Assembly: GCF_030551255.1 (NCBI RefSeq)
Contig: NZ_CP130630.1
Location: forward strand, 11,965,001-12,029,000
Length of the DNA: 64,000 nucleotides
Direction: 5' to 3'
DNA from: Streptomyces sp. NL15-2K
GTDB taxonomy: Bacteria > Actinomycetota > Actinomycetes > Streptomycetales > Streptomycetaceae
Shown here: positions 52,263-60,803 of the stretch, piece after piece
How the letters are laid out: each line of letters opens with the position of its first letter
Numbering within the stretch: the first letter of the stretch is position 1
Notes under the pieces: model-generated
Seen by the model: the letters and a program-made list of their open reading frames with translations, nothing else
Told to the model about the DNA's origin: nothing
Databases searched by the model: none
Program-made: the position numbers and the translations under genes

Positions 52263-53949
52263 CACGCAGTGGCCCCGACCGGGGTCCGACATCCTCCGGA
52301 CCGCACTGCGCCGCAACATCGGCGCCATGGTCTGGGGCACCGTCCTCATGGGCCTGTACCAGGCGGGGGAGACCGCCTTCCCCATCGCGCTCGGCCTGAT
52401 CGTCGAGCACACGATGCAAGACCGGAGCCTCGGCGCGCTCGGCCTGTCGATCGCCGCCTTGGCCGTGATCATCACGACCGTGTCGCTGTCATGGCGGTTC
52501 GGGATGCGCGTCCTGCAGAAGGCCAACACGACCGAGGCGCACCGCTGGCGGGTGCGGGTCGCGGCCTGCGGACTCCAGCCGGTGGCCAGGGACGTCGACC
52601 TCAAGTCCGGCGAGGTGCTGACCATCGCCACCGAGGACGCCGACCAGACCGCCGACATCATCGAGGTGGTGCCGCTGCTGATCAGCTCGCTGGTCGCGGT
52701 GTTGGTCGCGGCGGTCGCGCTGGGCCTGGCCGACGTCCGGCTCGGCCTGCTGGTGATCGTGGGAACCGTCGGGATCCTGTCGACTCTGAGCGTGCTGTCG
52801 AAGCGGATCGGCGCCAGTACCCAGGAACAGCAGGCCCGGGTGGCGCGGGCGGGCGCGAAGGTCGCCGACCTGATCATCGGCCTGCGCCCGCTGCACGGCT
52901 TCGGCGGCAACCACGCGGCGTTCCGGTCCTATCGGAAGGTCAGCACGGAGGCGAAACACCAGGCGATCACCGTCGCCAAGGTGAACGGCGCGTACGCGGG
53001 CACCGCGCTGGCCCTCAACGCGGTCCTCGCCGCCGCTGTGACCTTGACGGCGGGCTGGCTGGCGTTCGACGGTCAGATCACCATCGGGGAGCTCGTCATG
53101 GCCGTGGGTCTGGCGCAGTTCATCATGGAACCGCTCAAGCTGTTCTCGGACATGCCGAAGTACGTGATGATGGCGCGGGCGTCGGCCGAGCGGATGGCGC
53201 TGGTGCTGACCGCGCCGCCGGTGACCACCGCGGGCCGGGAGCGCCCGGCCGCGGGCGGAGACCTCGAGATCGACCGCGTCCGATACGGGTCCCTGCGCAA
53301 GCTCAACTTCCAGGTTGCCGCCGGCGAGTTCGTCGCCATCGCCGCCTACCAGCCGCGCGCGGCGGCCGACCTCGCGTCGATCCTGGCCGTGAACGTCCCG
53401 CCCGACGCGTACGAGGGAGTCGTGCGGGTCAGCGGGCGCGAGCTCGCGGACCTGTCGATCGAGGCGGTCCGCGAGCACATGCTGGTGAACCCGTACGACG
53501 GGGAGATCTTCGCGGGCACCCTCCGCACGAACATCGACCCGTCGGGCACCAGCCGGATGGTCCCCGAGGCCGTCGAGGCGTCCATGCTGACCGACGTCGT
53601 CGCCCTCCACCGGGAAGGACTCGACCACGGCGTCCGAGACCGCGGCGCGAACCTGTCCGGGGGGCAGCGCCAACGGCTGTCTCTGGCCCGCGCCCTGGCC
53701 GCCGATACCGACGTCCTCGTCCTGCACGACCCGACGACAGCTGTCGACGCGGTCACCGAACAGCTCATCGCGCGCAACGTCGCGAAGCTGCGCCGGGGCC
53801 GCACCACCATCGTGATCACCAGCAGCCCGGCCCTCCTGGACGCCGCCGACCGTGTCCTCGTTCTGGACGACGGCGTCGTCACGGCCGAGGACACCCACCG
53901 GAACCTCCTGGCCACGGACGAGGACTACTGCCTGGCGGTGGCACGGTGA
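52249..53949 (+). CDS. cchI: CchI, ABC exporter half-transporter with degenerate ATP site
   Basis: A 566-residue membrane-ATPase protein. Signature LSGGQ is intact (from residue 469), but the Walker A loop is AAYQPRAAA (from residue 365) with no GKS/T, Walker B reads VLVLHDP instead of LLLDEP, and the H-loop histidine is replaced by Ser (VITSSPALL). It cannot form a normal ATP site with its own Walker A. It complements CchG, whose signature is lost. ATG 52249 overlaps the end of cchH. Likely role: export of coelichelin as a CchG/CchI heterodimer. Confidence 0.9.
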   Translation: MTTPDTQWPRPGSDILRTALRRNIGAMVWGTVLMGLYQAGETAFPIALGLIVEHTMQDRSLGALGLSIAALAVIITTVSLSWRFGMRVLQKANTTEAHRWRVRVAACGLQPVARDVDLKSGEVLTIATEDADQTADIIEVVPLLISSLVAVLVAAVALGLADVRLGLLVIVGTVGILSTLSVLSKRIGASTQEQQARVARAGAKVADLIIGLRPLHGFGGNHAAFRSYRKVSTEAKHQAITVAKVNGAYAGTALALNAVLAAAVTLTAGWLAFDGQITIGELVMAVGLAQFIMEPLKLFSDMPKYVMMARASAERMALVLTAPPVTTAGRERPAAGGDLEIDRVRYGSLRKLNFQVAAGEFVAIAAYQPRAAADLASILAVNVPPDAYEGVVRVSGRELADLSIEAVREHMLVNPYDGEIFAGTLRTNIDPSGTSRMVPEAVEASMLTDVVALHREGLDHGVRDRGANLSGGQRQRLSLARALAADTDVLVLHDPTTAVDAVTEQLIARNVAKLRRGRTTIVITSSPALLDAADRVLVLDDGVVTAEDTHRNLLATDEDYCLAVAR

Positions 53950-54020
53950 CCTGCTGACGGGGGGCGCGGGGAACGGCCGCGGTCTTCTTGGGGGCGCGGG
54001 GAACCGCGCAGTCTTTCAGG

Positions 54021-54050
54021 GGCGGGGCCGCATCCATATGCGGTCCCGCC
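54021..54050. terminator. Bidirectional hairpin terminator
   Basis: 13-bp stem with one G-T pair (54021-54033 with 54038-54050) and a four-base loop, between convergent cchI and cchJ. The preceding 60 bases repeat ggggcgcggggaac twice. Confidence 0.75.
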
Positions 54051-54086
54051 GCGGGGCGCGACCAGCCCGCACCGGCCCGCAGGGAC

Positions 54087-55232
54087 TCACGGTGCCTCCT
54101 CGCGGGGCGGCGCCGCTGAGGAGAGGGCCCAGGCCACATCCCTCAACAACGCATGCCGCCACCCCACCCGGTCGTGGCCGGAGGCCGACCGCGAGACCCC
54201 CACGGCAGCACCGGCCTCCTTGGTCAGGGCCTCAACCACCTGACAGTGCGGCAGCATCCGCCTCTCGTGTTCCCCCACGTCGAACGCGACCCGCAGCCCG
54301 GACAGATCGGGCCCACGGTCCCGCAGGCGCGCCGCGACGGCGCCGCCGACCGGGCCGTCCACGAGGTCCGCCCGGTCCAGGGCGTCGGGCGTCCACCAGA
54401 ACGACCCCGACTGGCAGGCGACACGGGACACCAGCTCCGGGAACTCCAGCGCCGCGTACACCGCGCTCAGCCCACCGAGGCTCTGCCCGGCGACCACCAG
54501 CCGGTCCAGGTCGGCGCGTACGCCGGATTCCGCGACCAGCGGCAGGAGTTCGTCCCGGACGGCCTCCCACAGGTCGGGTCGGCAGGCGAACTCGGCCTGC
54601 CTGTCCTTGGCCGGAAGGAAGACGAGGGTGACGGCGGGCATGTCACCACTGGCGACCGCCGAGTCGAACGCGGTCATGGCCGGGTGCAGATACAGCCAGT
54701 CGTCCCCGTCGAGCAGCAGGACCACCGGCCCGCCGCCGCCCGCCGGGTGGACCCGCACGGTGCGCCGCCCGCCGAGCCTTTCGCTGTTCCAGCGGATCCG
54801 GGTACGCGGGAGCGGCAGCACGTCATCGGCCCCGACAAGAGGCCAGTGCGGCTGGTCCGGCGCGTCCGGCGTCGCGGCGATGGACCGGTCACCGCCCGCG
54901 CCGACCGGGTTGAACGGGTCGGCGTACCCCGTGTCGGACGCGACGAACCGGTACGTCACCCGCATCCGCGCGGGCAGGCGCACCTCGGCGTACCAGCAGT
55001 CCGTGTCGCCCCACCGCCGCAGGGGCACCTGTTCCGGCCAACTCTCGAAGTCGATGCTCGCCGGAGACCCGCGCCACAGGAACAGGGACGTCCAGCCGCC
55101 GTCGGCGGCGGGTATCGACGCGGGTGCGCCCGCCGCTGCCCAGAACTCGTCGGTGCCAGGTTCACCGGGCAGGCCGAATTCGACGAAGGCGCTCTCTGTG
55201 TCGGCCGCGAGGCCGGAGCCGGGATCGGTCAT
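54087..55232 (-). CDS. cchJ: CchJ, siderophore esterase (Fes/IroE-like)
   Basis: A 381-residue cytoplasmic esterase of the enterochelin-esterase family: N-terminal Ig-like domain (PEQVPLRRWGDTDCWYAEVR, RVTYRFVASDTGYADPFNP) and alpha/beta-hydrolase domain with nucleophile GQSLGG (Ser251) and late His in SGHDRVGWRHAL. Coelichelin has no ester core, so it may release the peptide from the thioesterase-less CchH or free iron. ATG 55232 lacks its own ribosome-binding site; its ATGA overlaps the stop of a 21-codon ORF that has one. Confidence 0.9.
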   Translation of the reverse strand: MTDPGSGLAADTESAFVEFGLPGEPGTDEFWAAAGAPASIPAADGGWTSLFLWRGSPASIDFESWPEQVPLRRWGDTDCWYAEVRLPARMRVTYRFVASDTGYADPFNPVGAGGDRSIAATPDAPDQPHWPLVGADDVLPLPRTRIRWNSERLGGRRTVRVHPAGGGGPVVLLLDGDDWLYLHPAMTAFDSAVASGDMPAVTLVFLPAKDRQAEFACRPDLWEAVRDELLPLVAESGVRADLDRLVVAGQSLGGLSAVYAALEFPELVSRVACQSGSFWWTPDALDRADLVDGPVGGAVAARLRDRGPDLSGLRVAFDVGEHERRMLPHCQVVEALTKEAGAAVGVSRSASGHDRVGWRHALLRDVAWALSSAAPPREEAP

Positions 55233-55294
55233 GGCCGGCTGGTGGGGTAGCAGGTGCCGTCCTCGGCGCGGACCCGTTCGATCACCAGGGGCAT
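55229..55294 (-). CDS. 21-residue ORF coupled to cchJ
   Basis: ATG 55294 follows AAGGAG with six bases between. The peptide begins MPLVIERV and ends YPTSRP, and its TGA overlaps the cchJ ATG. Ribosomes that end here could restart on cchJ. It lies between the iron box and cchJ, so it is under the same control. It may be only a coupling device; a peptide function is possible but unproved. Confidence 0.6.
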   Translation of the reverse strand: MPLVIERVRAEDGTCYPTSRP

Positions 55295-55346
55295 GCACGT
55301 CTCCTTGTGAGAGGGAAGGTGAGCGGTTAAGCTCCCGTCGTCCCGA

Positions 55347-55365
55347 TTAGGCGAGGCTAACCTAA
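55347..55365. promoter_or_regulatory. Iron box between cchJ and cchK
   Basis: ttaggcgaggctaacctaa, 17 of 19 consensus positions. Nearly palindromic and placed to control both divergent genes. Confidence 0.85.
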
Positions 55366-55447
55366 GCGTGGCGTTCCTTTCCATCCCCGATCCACCTCTC
55401 TCGACGCGGCCGTCACCGGCCCCGTCGGACCCGAGGAGGCACTGAAC

Positions 55448-55660
55448 ATGAGCACCAACCCTTTCGACGATGCCGAGGGCCGTTTCCTCGTCCTGGTGAA
55501 CGACGAGGGCCAGCACTCACTCTGGCCGTCCTTCGCGGAGGTGCCCGGCGGGTGGACGATCGTCTTCGACGAGAACAGCCGAGAGGCATGCCTGGACTAC
55601 ATCGAGGCCCACTGGACCGATCTGCGCCCCCGATCCCTCGCGACGTCCATGGACGTCTGA
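55448..55660 (+). CDS. cchK: CchK, MbtH-like protein
   Basis: A 70-residue MbtH-family protein with NPFDD near the start, [20 protein letters not shown] and the late WTDLRPRS. The conserved tryptophans are present. It binds the adenylation domains of CchH and is needed for their solubility and activity. An iron box lies 80 bases upstream. Confidence 0.95.
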   Translation: MSTNPFDDAEGRFLVLVNDEGQHSLWPSFAEVPGGWTIVFDENSREACLDYIEAHWTDLRPRSLATSMDV

Positions 55661-55706
55661 CCCCGCAGGGCCCGAAGGCAGCCGACACACAGGGGAGCCC
55701 TCGCTG

Positions 55707-57284
55707 ATGCTCTGCACCAGACTGACCAACGCCCGCTTCCTCACCATGGACCCCGGTCGGCCCGTCGCCCGCGACCTGGGTATCTGGCGGGGCCGGATCG
55801 TCGGCCTGGACGAGGCCGTGACCTCCCTGCCCGCCCGCGAGGTGATCGATCTGCAGGGCGCCACCGTGCTGCCCGGCTTCATCGACGCCCACGTGCACCT
55901 GGCCTGGACCGGGTTCAAGGAGAACACCCCGAGCATCGCGGGCCGCACGCGGATCGACGACGTACTCGCCGTCGTGGAGGAGGCCGTCACCCGGAAGGGC
56001 GCGCCCGGCGCCTGGGTGAGCATCGCCGGATACGACCAGCGGGCCCTGGGCCGCCACTTGACCGCCGCCGAACTGGACAAGGTCAGCCACGGGCACAAGG
56101 TGTTCGTGATGCACGACTCCGGGCACGGCTGCGTCGTCAACTCCGCCGTGCTCGACCTGCTTCCCGCCGACACCCCGCACGACAACGGCTTCCTCGCCGA
56201 GGGCGCCATGGGAGCCGCCCGCGCACTGCGCCTGCCCCACTCCCAGGAGGATCTGGCCGAGGCGATCGGACGCGCCGCCCGCACCTGCCTGGCCGAGGGC
56301 GTCACCGCCTGCGCCGAGGCAGGCATCGGCGGCACCCTCCTGGGCCACAGCCCGGTCGAGCTGGGCGCCTACCAACTCGCCCGTGAGAAGGGCCTGTTGC
56401 CGCTGCGCGTGCAGCTCATGGTGTCCGCCGACCGGCTGCACCCGGTCGCCGCACACGAAGCCGACGGTATTCCCCGGGCCCTCGACCTCGGTCTGCGCAC
56501 GGGGTTCGGCGACGACCGTCTCTCCCTGGGCGCGCTGAAGATCTTCACCGACGGCGGCATGATGGCGCGGACCGCCGCGCTCAGCAGCCCGTACGAAGGG
56601 CTGGACGGCACGGGCCAGTTGCAGGACGACCCGCACGTGCTCGCGGACACGATCGTGGACGGTCACCTCGCCGGCTGGCAGCTCGCCGTCCACGCGATCG
56701 GCGACCGCGCGGCCGACATCGCCCTGGACGCCCTGGAACGGGCCCAGCGCCTCCGGCCGCGCCCCGCCGCCCGGCACCGCATCGAGCACGCCGGCCTGAT
56801 CCGCCCCGACCAGCTCCCACGCTTCGCGCGACTCGGCATCAGCGCCGTCGTCCAGCCCAACTTCCTGCGTTACTTCGGTGACGACTACGCGGCGATCATG
56901 GGCGAGGAGCGGGCCCCGTGGCTCTACCGCGGCAGGGCGTTCCTGGACCACGGCATCACGCTCGTCGGCAGCTCCGACCGCCCCGTCACCGACGGATCCC
57001 CGCTGCGAGCCGTCCAGTTCATGGTCGAGCGCGCCGCCGAGTCCGGCCAGGTGATCGGCCCGGCCGAGGGCGTCACCGTCGACGAGGCCCTGCACGCCTA
57101 CACGGTCGCCGGCGCCTTCGCCTGCCACTGGGAGGACAGCCTGGGAAGCCTCTCCCCGGGCAAGCTCGCCGATCTGGTCGTGCTCGGCGACGACCCCCGG
57201 CGTGTCGATACGTCGCGCATCGGAGACATCGAGGTCGTGGCGACATATGTCGACGGCCGCGCGACAGAGAAGACCACACCGTGA
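55707..57284 (+). CDS. Amidohydrolase family 3 (YtcJ-like)
   Basis: A 525-residue metal-dependent hydrolase. LPGFIDAHVHLAWTG holds the HxH metal pair, ALKIFTDGGM the central region, LAVHAIGDRA and RIEHAGLI later metal ligands, and SSDRPVTDGSPL the final Asp. The family cleaves amide or urethane bonds of varied small molecules. It starts 46 bases after cchK and could be read with it, but it is not part of the known coelichelin pathway. Confidence 0.9.
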   Translation: MLCTRLTNARFLTMDPGRPVARDLGIWRGRIVGLDEAVTSLPAREVIDLQGATVLPGFIDAHVHLAWTGFKENTPSIAGRTRIDDVLAVVEEAVTRKGAPGAWVSIAGYDQRALGRHLTAAELDKVSHGHKVFVMHDSGHGCVVNSAVLDLLPADTPHDNGFLAEGAMGAARALRLPHSQEDLAEAIGRAARTCLAEGVTACAEAGIGGTLLGHSPVELGAYQLAREKGLLPLRVQLMVSADRLHPVAAHEADGIPRALDLGLRTGFGDDRLSLGALKIFTDGGMMARTAALSSPYEGLDGTGQLQDDPHVLADTIVDGHLAGWQLAVHAIGDRAADIALDALERAQRLRPRPAARHRIEHAGLIRPDQLPRFARLGISAVVQPNFLRYFGDDYAAIMGEERAPWLYRGRAFLDHGITLVGSSDRPVTDGSPLRAVQFMVERAAESGQVIGPAEGVTVDEALHAYTVAGAFACHWEDSLGSLSPGKLADLVVLGDDPRRVDTSRIGDIEVVATYVDGRATEKTTP

Positions 57285-57301
57285 ACGGGTCGGAGGACAC
57301 C

Positions 57302-57526
57302 ATGGAAGCGGACACCGTCGACAGCTATGCGTACCTCTGGACGGACGATCAGCATCAGCTCCGGTGGGCCATCTGGAACACCGCCGTCGGCGCCGAGATC
57401 TTCGACCGGGAGACCAACTGCCCCTTGCCCATCGACGACGAAGAGGTCCGGCGTGCGGTCCTGAGCCGAATGCGAGCGGCAGGGATACCCGAGAGCGACG
57501 ACTACCCGGGCCGTCCGTGCGGGTAG
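57302..57526 (+). CDS. Small hypothetical protein
   Basis: A 74-residue acidic protein, not recognised. ATG 57302 has GGAGG six bases upstream; GTG 57281, overlapping the amidohydrolase stop (GTGA), would add seven residues. The close spacing suggests it is co-translated with the amidohydrolase. Confidence 0.68.
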   Translation: MEADTVDSYAYLWTDDQHQLRWAIWNTAVGAEIFDRETNCPLPIDDEEVRRAVLSRMRAAGIPESDDYPGRPCG

Positions 57527-57620
57527 CACCGGCCTTCGACCAGCGCCACCGGCGTCGCCCGCCGGCCGGCCGTGACGTTCCTGCCCCTCGCCAGGCCGGT
57601 CGGCGCGGCTCCGCGATGGC

Positions 57621-58538
57621 CTACGGCAGCAGTACGATCTTGCCGCGGACGTGTCCCGCACGGCTCAGGTCGAGTGCGGCGGCTGCCTCCGCGAGGGGGT
57701 AGGTGCGCCAGATCGGGACGTGCAGCCGTCCTTCCTCGATGAGGGCGAGGATGTCGCGCAGGGCCCGCACGCCGTTCCCGCTCGCTCCGTCCGTGTGGAC
57801 CTGGATGCCCAGGTCGGCGGCGTCGAAGGCCACCAGGGTGAGGACGCGCTCGGGGCCTCCGGCAAGGTCGATGGACAGCGGGATCTCGCCGTGGCCGGAG
57901 GCGTCGAGTACGGCGTCGACTCCCTCGGGGGCGATCGCCCGTACGCGGTTGGCGAGCCCCTCGCCGTAGACGACGGGGATCACGCCGAGCGAACGCAGCC
58001 GTTCGTGGTTGTCCCGGCTCGCGGTGCCGATCACCCGCGCGCCACGGGCCACGGCGAGCTGGGCGGCGAACGTGCCCACTCCACCGGAGGCGGCGTGGAT
58101 CAGCAGGGTCTCGCCCTGGACGACCTTGAGGCGTTCCAGAACCGTCCACGCGCTTCCGCCCGGACCCGCAAGAGCTCCGGCGACTTCCCAGGGAATGGTG
58201 GCCGGCTTGGTGACCAGTGCGGCGGCGTCGGCGACCGCGCTCTGGGCGTACGCCGGCGTGCGTGGGGTCCCCAGGACCTCGTCGCCGACGGCGAAGGCAG
58301 TCACGCCCTCCCCGACCTGGTCCACCACACCGGCTACGTCGTACCCGAGGCCCGCGGGCAGATCGATGGGCATCATCTGCCTCATCGCCCCCTGCATGAT
58401 CTTCCAGTCGATCGGATTGACGCCTGCCGCCCGCACCGCGAGCCGCACTTGCCCGGGGCCAGGGACGGGCGCCGGAACGTCCACGACGCGCAGTACTTCG
58501 CTGGTGCCGTACTCGGAGAATCGAACTGCGAGGGACAT
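57621..58538 (-). CDS. Quinone-oxidoreductase-like NADP-dependent enzyme
   Basis: A 305-residue medium-chain dehydrogenase without zinc ligands. Substrate domain VRAAGVNPIDWKIMQG and GYDVAGVVDQVGEG; nucleotide-binding loop LIHAASGGVGTFAAQLA; C-terminus SRAGHVRGKIVL. It would reduce quinones or enones with NADPH. ATG 58538 has GGAG eight bases upstream; an ATG five codons earlier is an alternative. It follows the CDGSH gene on the same strand after 83 bases. Confidence 0.9.
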   Translation of the reverse strand: MSLAVRFSEYGTSEVLRVVDVPAPVPGPGQVRLAVRAAGVNPIDWKIMQGAMRQMMPIDLPAGLGYDVAGVVDQVGEGVTAFAVGDEVLGTPRTPAYAQSAVADAAALVTKPATIPWEVAGALAGPGGSAWTVLERLKVVQGETLLIHAASGGVGTFAAQLAVARGARVIGTASRDNHERLRSLGVIPVVYGEGLANRVRAIAPEGVDAVLDASGHGEIPLSIDLAGGPERVLTLVAFDAADLGIQVHTDGASGNGVRALRDILALIEEGRLHVPIWRTYPLAEAAAALDLSRAGHVRGKIVLLP

Positions 58539-58621
58539 TGTGTTCAGCTCCATATTCTTGCCATGGCAAACGGGTCGGGCAAACGGGTCGGGGAAACGGG
58601 GGGCGGCGGTCACCGCCGGTG

Positions 58622-59032
58622 TCACTGGCCGCAGGGGCCGGAGTGGTCGCAGTACGGCGTCAGCTGACTGCTCCCGCAGCCGCACAGCACGGCCCTGCTC
58701 TCGGCCTGCGTCCCCTCCTGCGTGTCCAGCGACAGGTCGCCGCGCACGATCAGCTGTCCGGCAGGGGTCCGGGTGATGCGGGTCGGCCGGTCCGGAGTCT
58801 CTTCCCGGCCGTCTGCCAGTGAGTACTGCAGCGCGCCCGAGGGGCAGCGGCGCACCACCTCGGCCAGCCGATCGGCCGGGGCGGCATCGGGCTGAATCCA
58901 CGGACACCTGCTCGCGTCGAAGACCTCGGGCAGGCTGTTGACGCACTCGGTGGCGTGCAGACAGCGCCTCGCCTCGAAGGTCACGGTGATGTCCGGTGCC
59001 TCGTAGGCCTTCTGCTGGGGTTTGCCGCTCAT
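58622..59032 (-). CDS. Ferredoxin-like/CDGSH iron-sulfur protein
   Basis: A 136-residue two-part protein. The N-terminal half (RRCLHATECVNSLPEVFD, then VVRRCPSGAL) is the divergent single-cluster ferredoxin domain. The C-terminal half ends CGCGSSQLTPYCDHSGPCGQ, a CDGSH-type [2Fe-2S] site whose usual C-x-C-x2-S/T-x3-P-x-C-D-G/x-S/T-H pattern is shifted to CDHSG. Likely an electron carrier for the neighbouring oxidoreductase. GGGAGA precedes ATG 59032; the GNAT gene ends 38 bases upstream. Confidence 0.85.
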   Translation of the reverse strand: MSGKPQQKAYEAPDITVTFEARRCLHATECVNSLPEVFDASRCPWIQPDAAPADRLAEVVRRCPSGALQYSLADGREETPDRPTRITRTPAGQLIVRGDLSLDTQEGTQAESRAVLCGCGSSQLTPYCDHSGPCGQ

Positions 59033-59070
59033 ACCGGTCTCCCTCATGCGTCTTTGGCCGGCCGGCCGAG

Positions 59071-59379
59071 TCAGTCGCTGACCTTGCTCCGGGCCTGGTA
59101 CAGCAGGTCGGCGTACTCGGGGTGGCGGCCGATCCATCCTGTGTAGAAGGGGCAGACGGCCAGCACGCTCAGCCCTGCGGCGCGTGCCTCGTCGAGGGAG
59201 GCCCGAGCCAGCGCCGAACCGACCCCGCGGCCCGCGAACTCCGGATCGACCTCCGTGTGCACGAAAGCGATCAGTTCCGATGTGCGGATGTACTGCGAGA
59301 AGCCCGCGACCTCGGACCACCCGTCCACCGTGGCCTCGTAGCGGTGTGCCTCAGGTACGTCGATCACCTTGACCGTCAC
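59071..59379 (-). CDS. GNAT-fold N-acetyltransferase (YjdJ-like)
   Basis: A 102-residue short acetyltransferase with FVHTEVDPEFAGRGVGSAL (acetyl-CoA loop) and VLAVCPFYTGWI, typical of the small YjdJ-type family often encoded beside CDGSH/ferredoxin proteins. GTG 59379 follows AAGGAGG. First gene of a likely three-gene minus-strand operon. Confidence 0.88.
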   Translation of the reverse strand: MTVKVIDVPEAHRYEATVDGWSEVAGFSQYIRTSELIAFVHTEVDPEFAGRGVGSALARASLDEARAAGLSVLAVCPFYTGWIGRHPEYADLLYQARSKVSD

Positions 59380-59456
59380 TTGTCCTCCTTGGGAGCCCCG
59401 TAACTGGAGGCAGCCGCCGTCCCGGCGCTCGGCTGCGAGTTTGCGACCTGGATAGT

Positions 59457-59646
59457 TGACGCGTCACAAGCTATTCAGCTCGCGTTGATATGTCAACCTT
59501 GGGAGGTGTGGTGGCGACGCCGGGGGAGGATGCGGACCACACCCTTCTCTCACTCCGCAGCCCTGGTCGGCTCGAGGACTCTTCCCTCGATCGAAAAGGT
59601 TGACGCGTCACCCTCTGTGCGCTACGGTTCTTGTTGACGCATCAAC
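59457..59646. promoter_or_regulatory. Divergent promoters with four related palindromes
   Basis: Sites: 59457-59466 (tgacgcgtca), 59484-59497 (gttgatatgtcaac), 59601-59610 (tgacgcgtca) and 59633-59646 (gttgacgcatcaac), consensus gttgacgyrtcaac. Minus-strand promoter TTGACA (59496-59491) and TAGCTT (59473-59468) with 17 bases between; plus-strand promoter TTGACG (59600-59605) and TACGGT (59623-59628), also 17. Each promoter has one palindrome on its -35 and one at or after its start site, as expected for repression by one regulator of both directions. The regulator is not encoded next to it. Confidence 0.72.
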
Positions 59647-59674
59647 CTGGTGTCTTCGGGCAGGAGCAGTAGCT

Positions 59675-60625
59675 ATGAGTGAGCAGAAGATCATCGCGGT
59701 CGCCGGAGCGACGGGCGCTCAGGGTGGCGGTGCCGCGCGGGCGATCCTCGCCGACTCGGAGTCGGGTTTCGCGGTGCGCGCGCTCACGAGGAACCCCGAC
59801 TCGCCCGCCGCCCGGGAACTCGCCGCGCTCGGGGCCGAGGTCGTCCAGGCGGACTTCTACGACGAGCCGAGCGTGCACAAGGCGTTCGAGGGTGCTTACG
59901 GCGCCTTCCTGGTGACCAATTTCTGGGCGCACGGCTCAGCGGAGAAGGAGATCGAGGAGATCAACGTCCTGGTGCGGGCCGCCAAGGCGGCGGGGCTGCG
60001 GCACGTGGTGTGGTCGACGCTGGAGGACACCCGCGAGCTGCTGCCGCTCGAGGACGAGCGGATGCCCGTTCTCCAGGGCAAGTACAACGTGCCGCACTTC
60101 GACGCCAAGGGTGAGGCCAACGATTTGTTCCGCCAGGCCGGGGTACCGACCACCTTCCTGAACACCACCTTCTTCTTCCAGGGCTTCCTGACCCAGATGG
60201 GTCCCCAGCGAGGTGAGGACGGCGTGCTGACGCTGACCCTGCCGCTGGAGAACGGCAAGCTCATGGCGGGAGTGGACGTCGCGGACATCGGCCGGACGGC
60301 CTTCGCCGTTCTCAAGGGCGGCGCGCCGTTCGTCGGCCAGACCGTCAACCTGGCCGGCGACCATCTGACGGGTGACCAGTACGCGGAGAAGCTGGCGGCT
60401 GCGCTGGGTGAGCCGGTGCGTTTCCAGTCCGTGCCCTACGACGTCTTCCGCACCTTCGGTATCCCGGCGGCGGATGAGCTCGGCAACATGTTCCAGTACT
60501 ACGGCGACTTCGACCAGGAGTTCACCGGCGCCCGCGACCTGGACAAGGTGCGGGAACTCAACCCGGCGCTCAAGAGCTTCGACGACTGGCTGGCCGAGAA
60601 CGCCTCGCAGATCAAGGTGAGCTGA
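59675..60625 (+). CDS. NmrA-like NAD(P)-binding reductase
   Basis: A 316-residue atypical short-chain dehydrogenase. The N-terminal nucleotide loop is VAGATGAQGGG; NmrA-type features NFWAHGSAEKEIEE and HVVWSTLEDTREL follow. It may be a quinone/NADPH sensor or isoflavone-reductase-like enzyme. AGGAG precedes ATG 59675. It is transcribed from the palindrome-flanked divergent promoter. A 50-base inverted relic of the same region lies at 62545-62594. Confidence 0.88.
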   Translation: MSEQKIIAVAGATGAQGGGAARAILADSESGFAVRALTRNPDSPAARELAALGAEVVQADFYDEPSVHKAFEGAYGAFLVTNFWAHGSAEKEIEEINVLVRAAKAAGLRHVVWSTLEDTRELLPLEDERMPVLQGKYNVPHFDAKGEANDLFRQAGVPTTFLNTTFFFQGFLTQMGPQRGEDGVLTLTLPLENGKLMAGVDVADIGRTAFAVLKGGAPFVGQTVNLAGDHLTGDQYAEKLAAALGEPVRFQSVPYDVFRTFGIPAADELGNMFQYYGDFDQEFTGARDLDKVRELNPALKSFDDWLAENASQIKVS

Positions 60626-60803
60626 GCGAATTTCGCTCTCGCAGGCACGGGCGGCGCGGGCGCGAGGAGCGCCCTGGGGGTGGATGCCGTCGTACTCTCC
60701 GCCTGCGTGCAATGCTGTCCATCCCGCCATCCCTGCCATTCCCGCCACCGATCAGCGACTGGGCCGACCGATCGGCACCGCAACCCCTTCAAGGAGATCC
60801 CTG

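Noticed and set aside
55707..57526. Amidohydrolase and small protein as part of the coelichelin pathway
   Set aside because: Known coelichelin chemistry needs no such step and no iron box precedes them directly; proximity alone is weak evidence.
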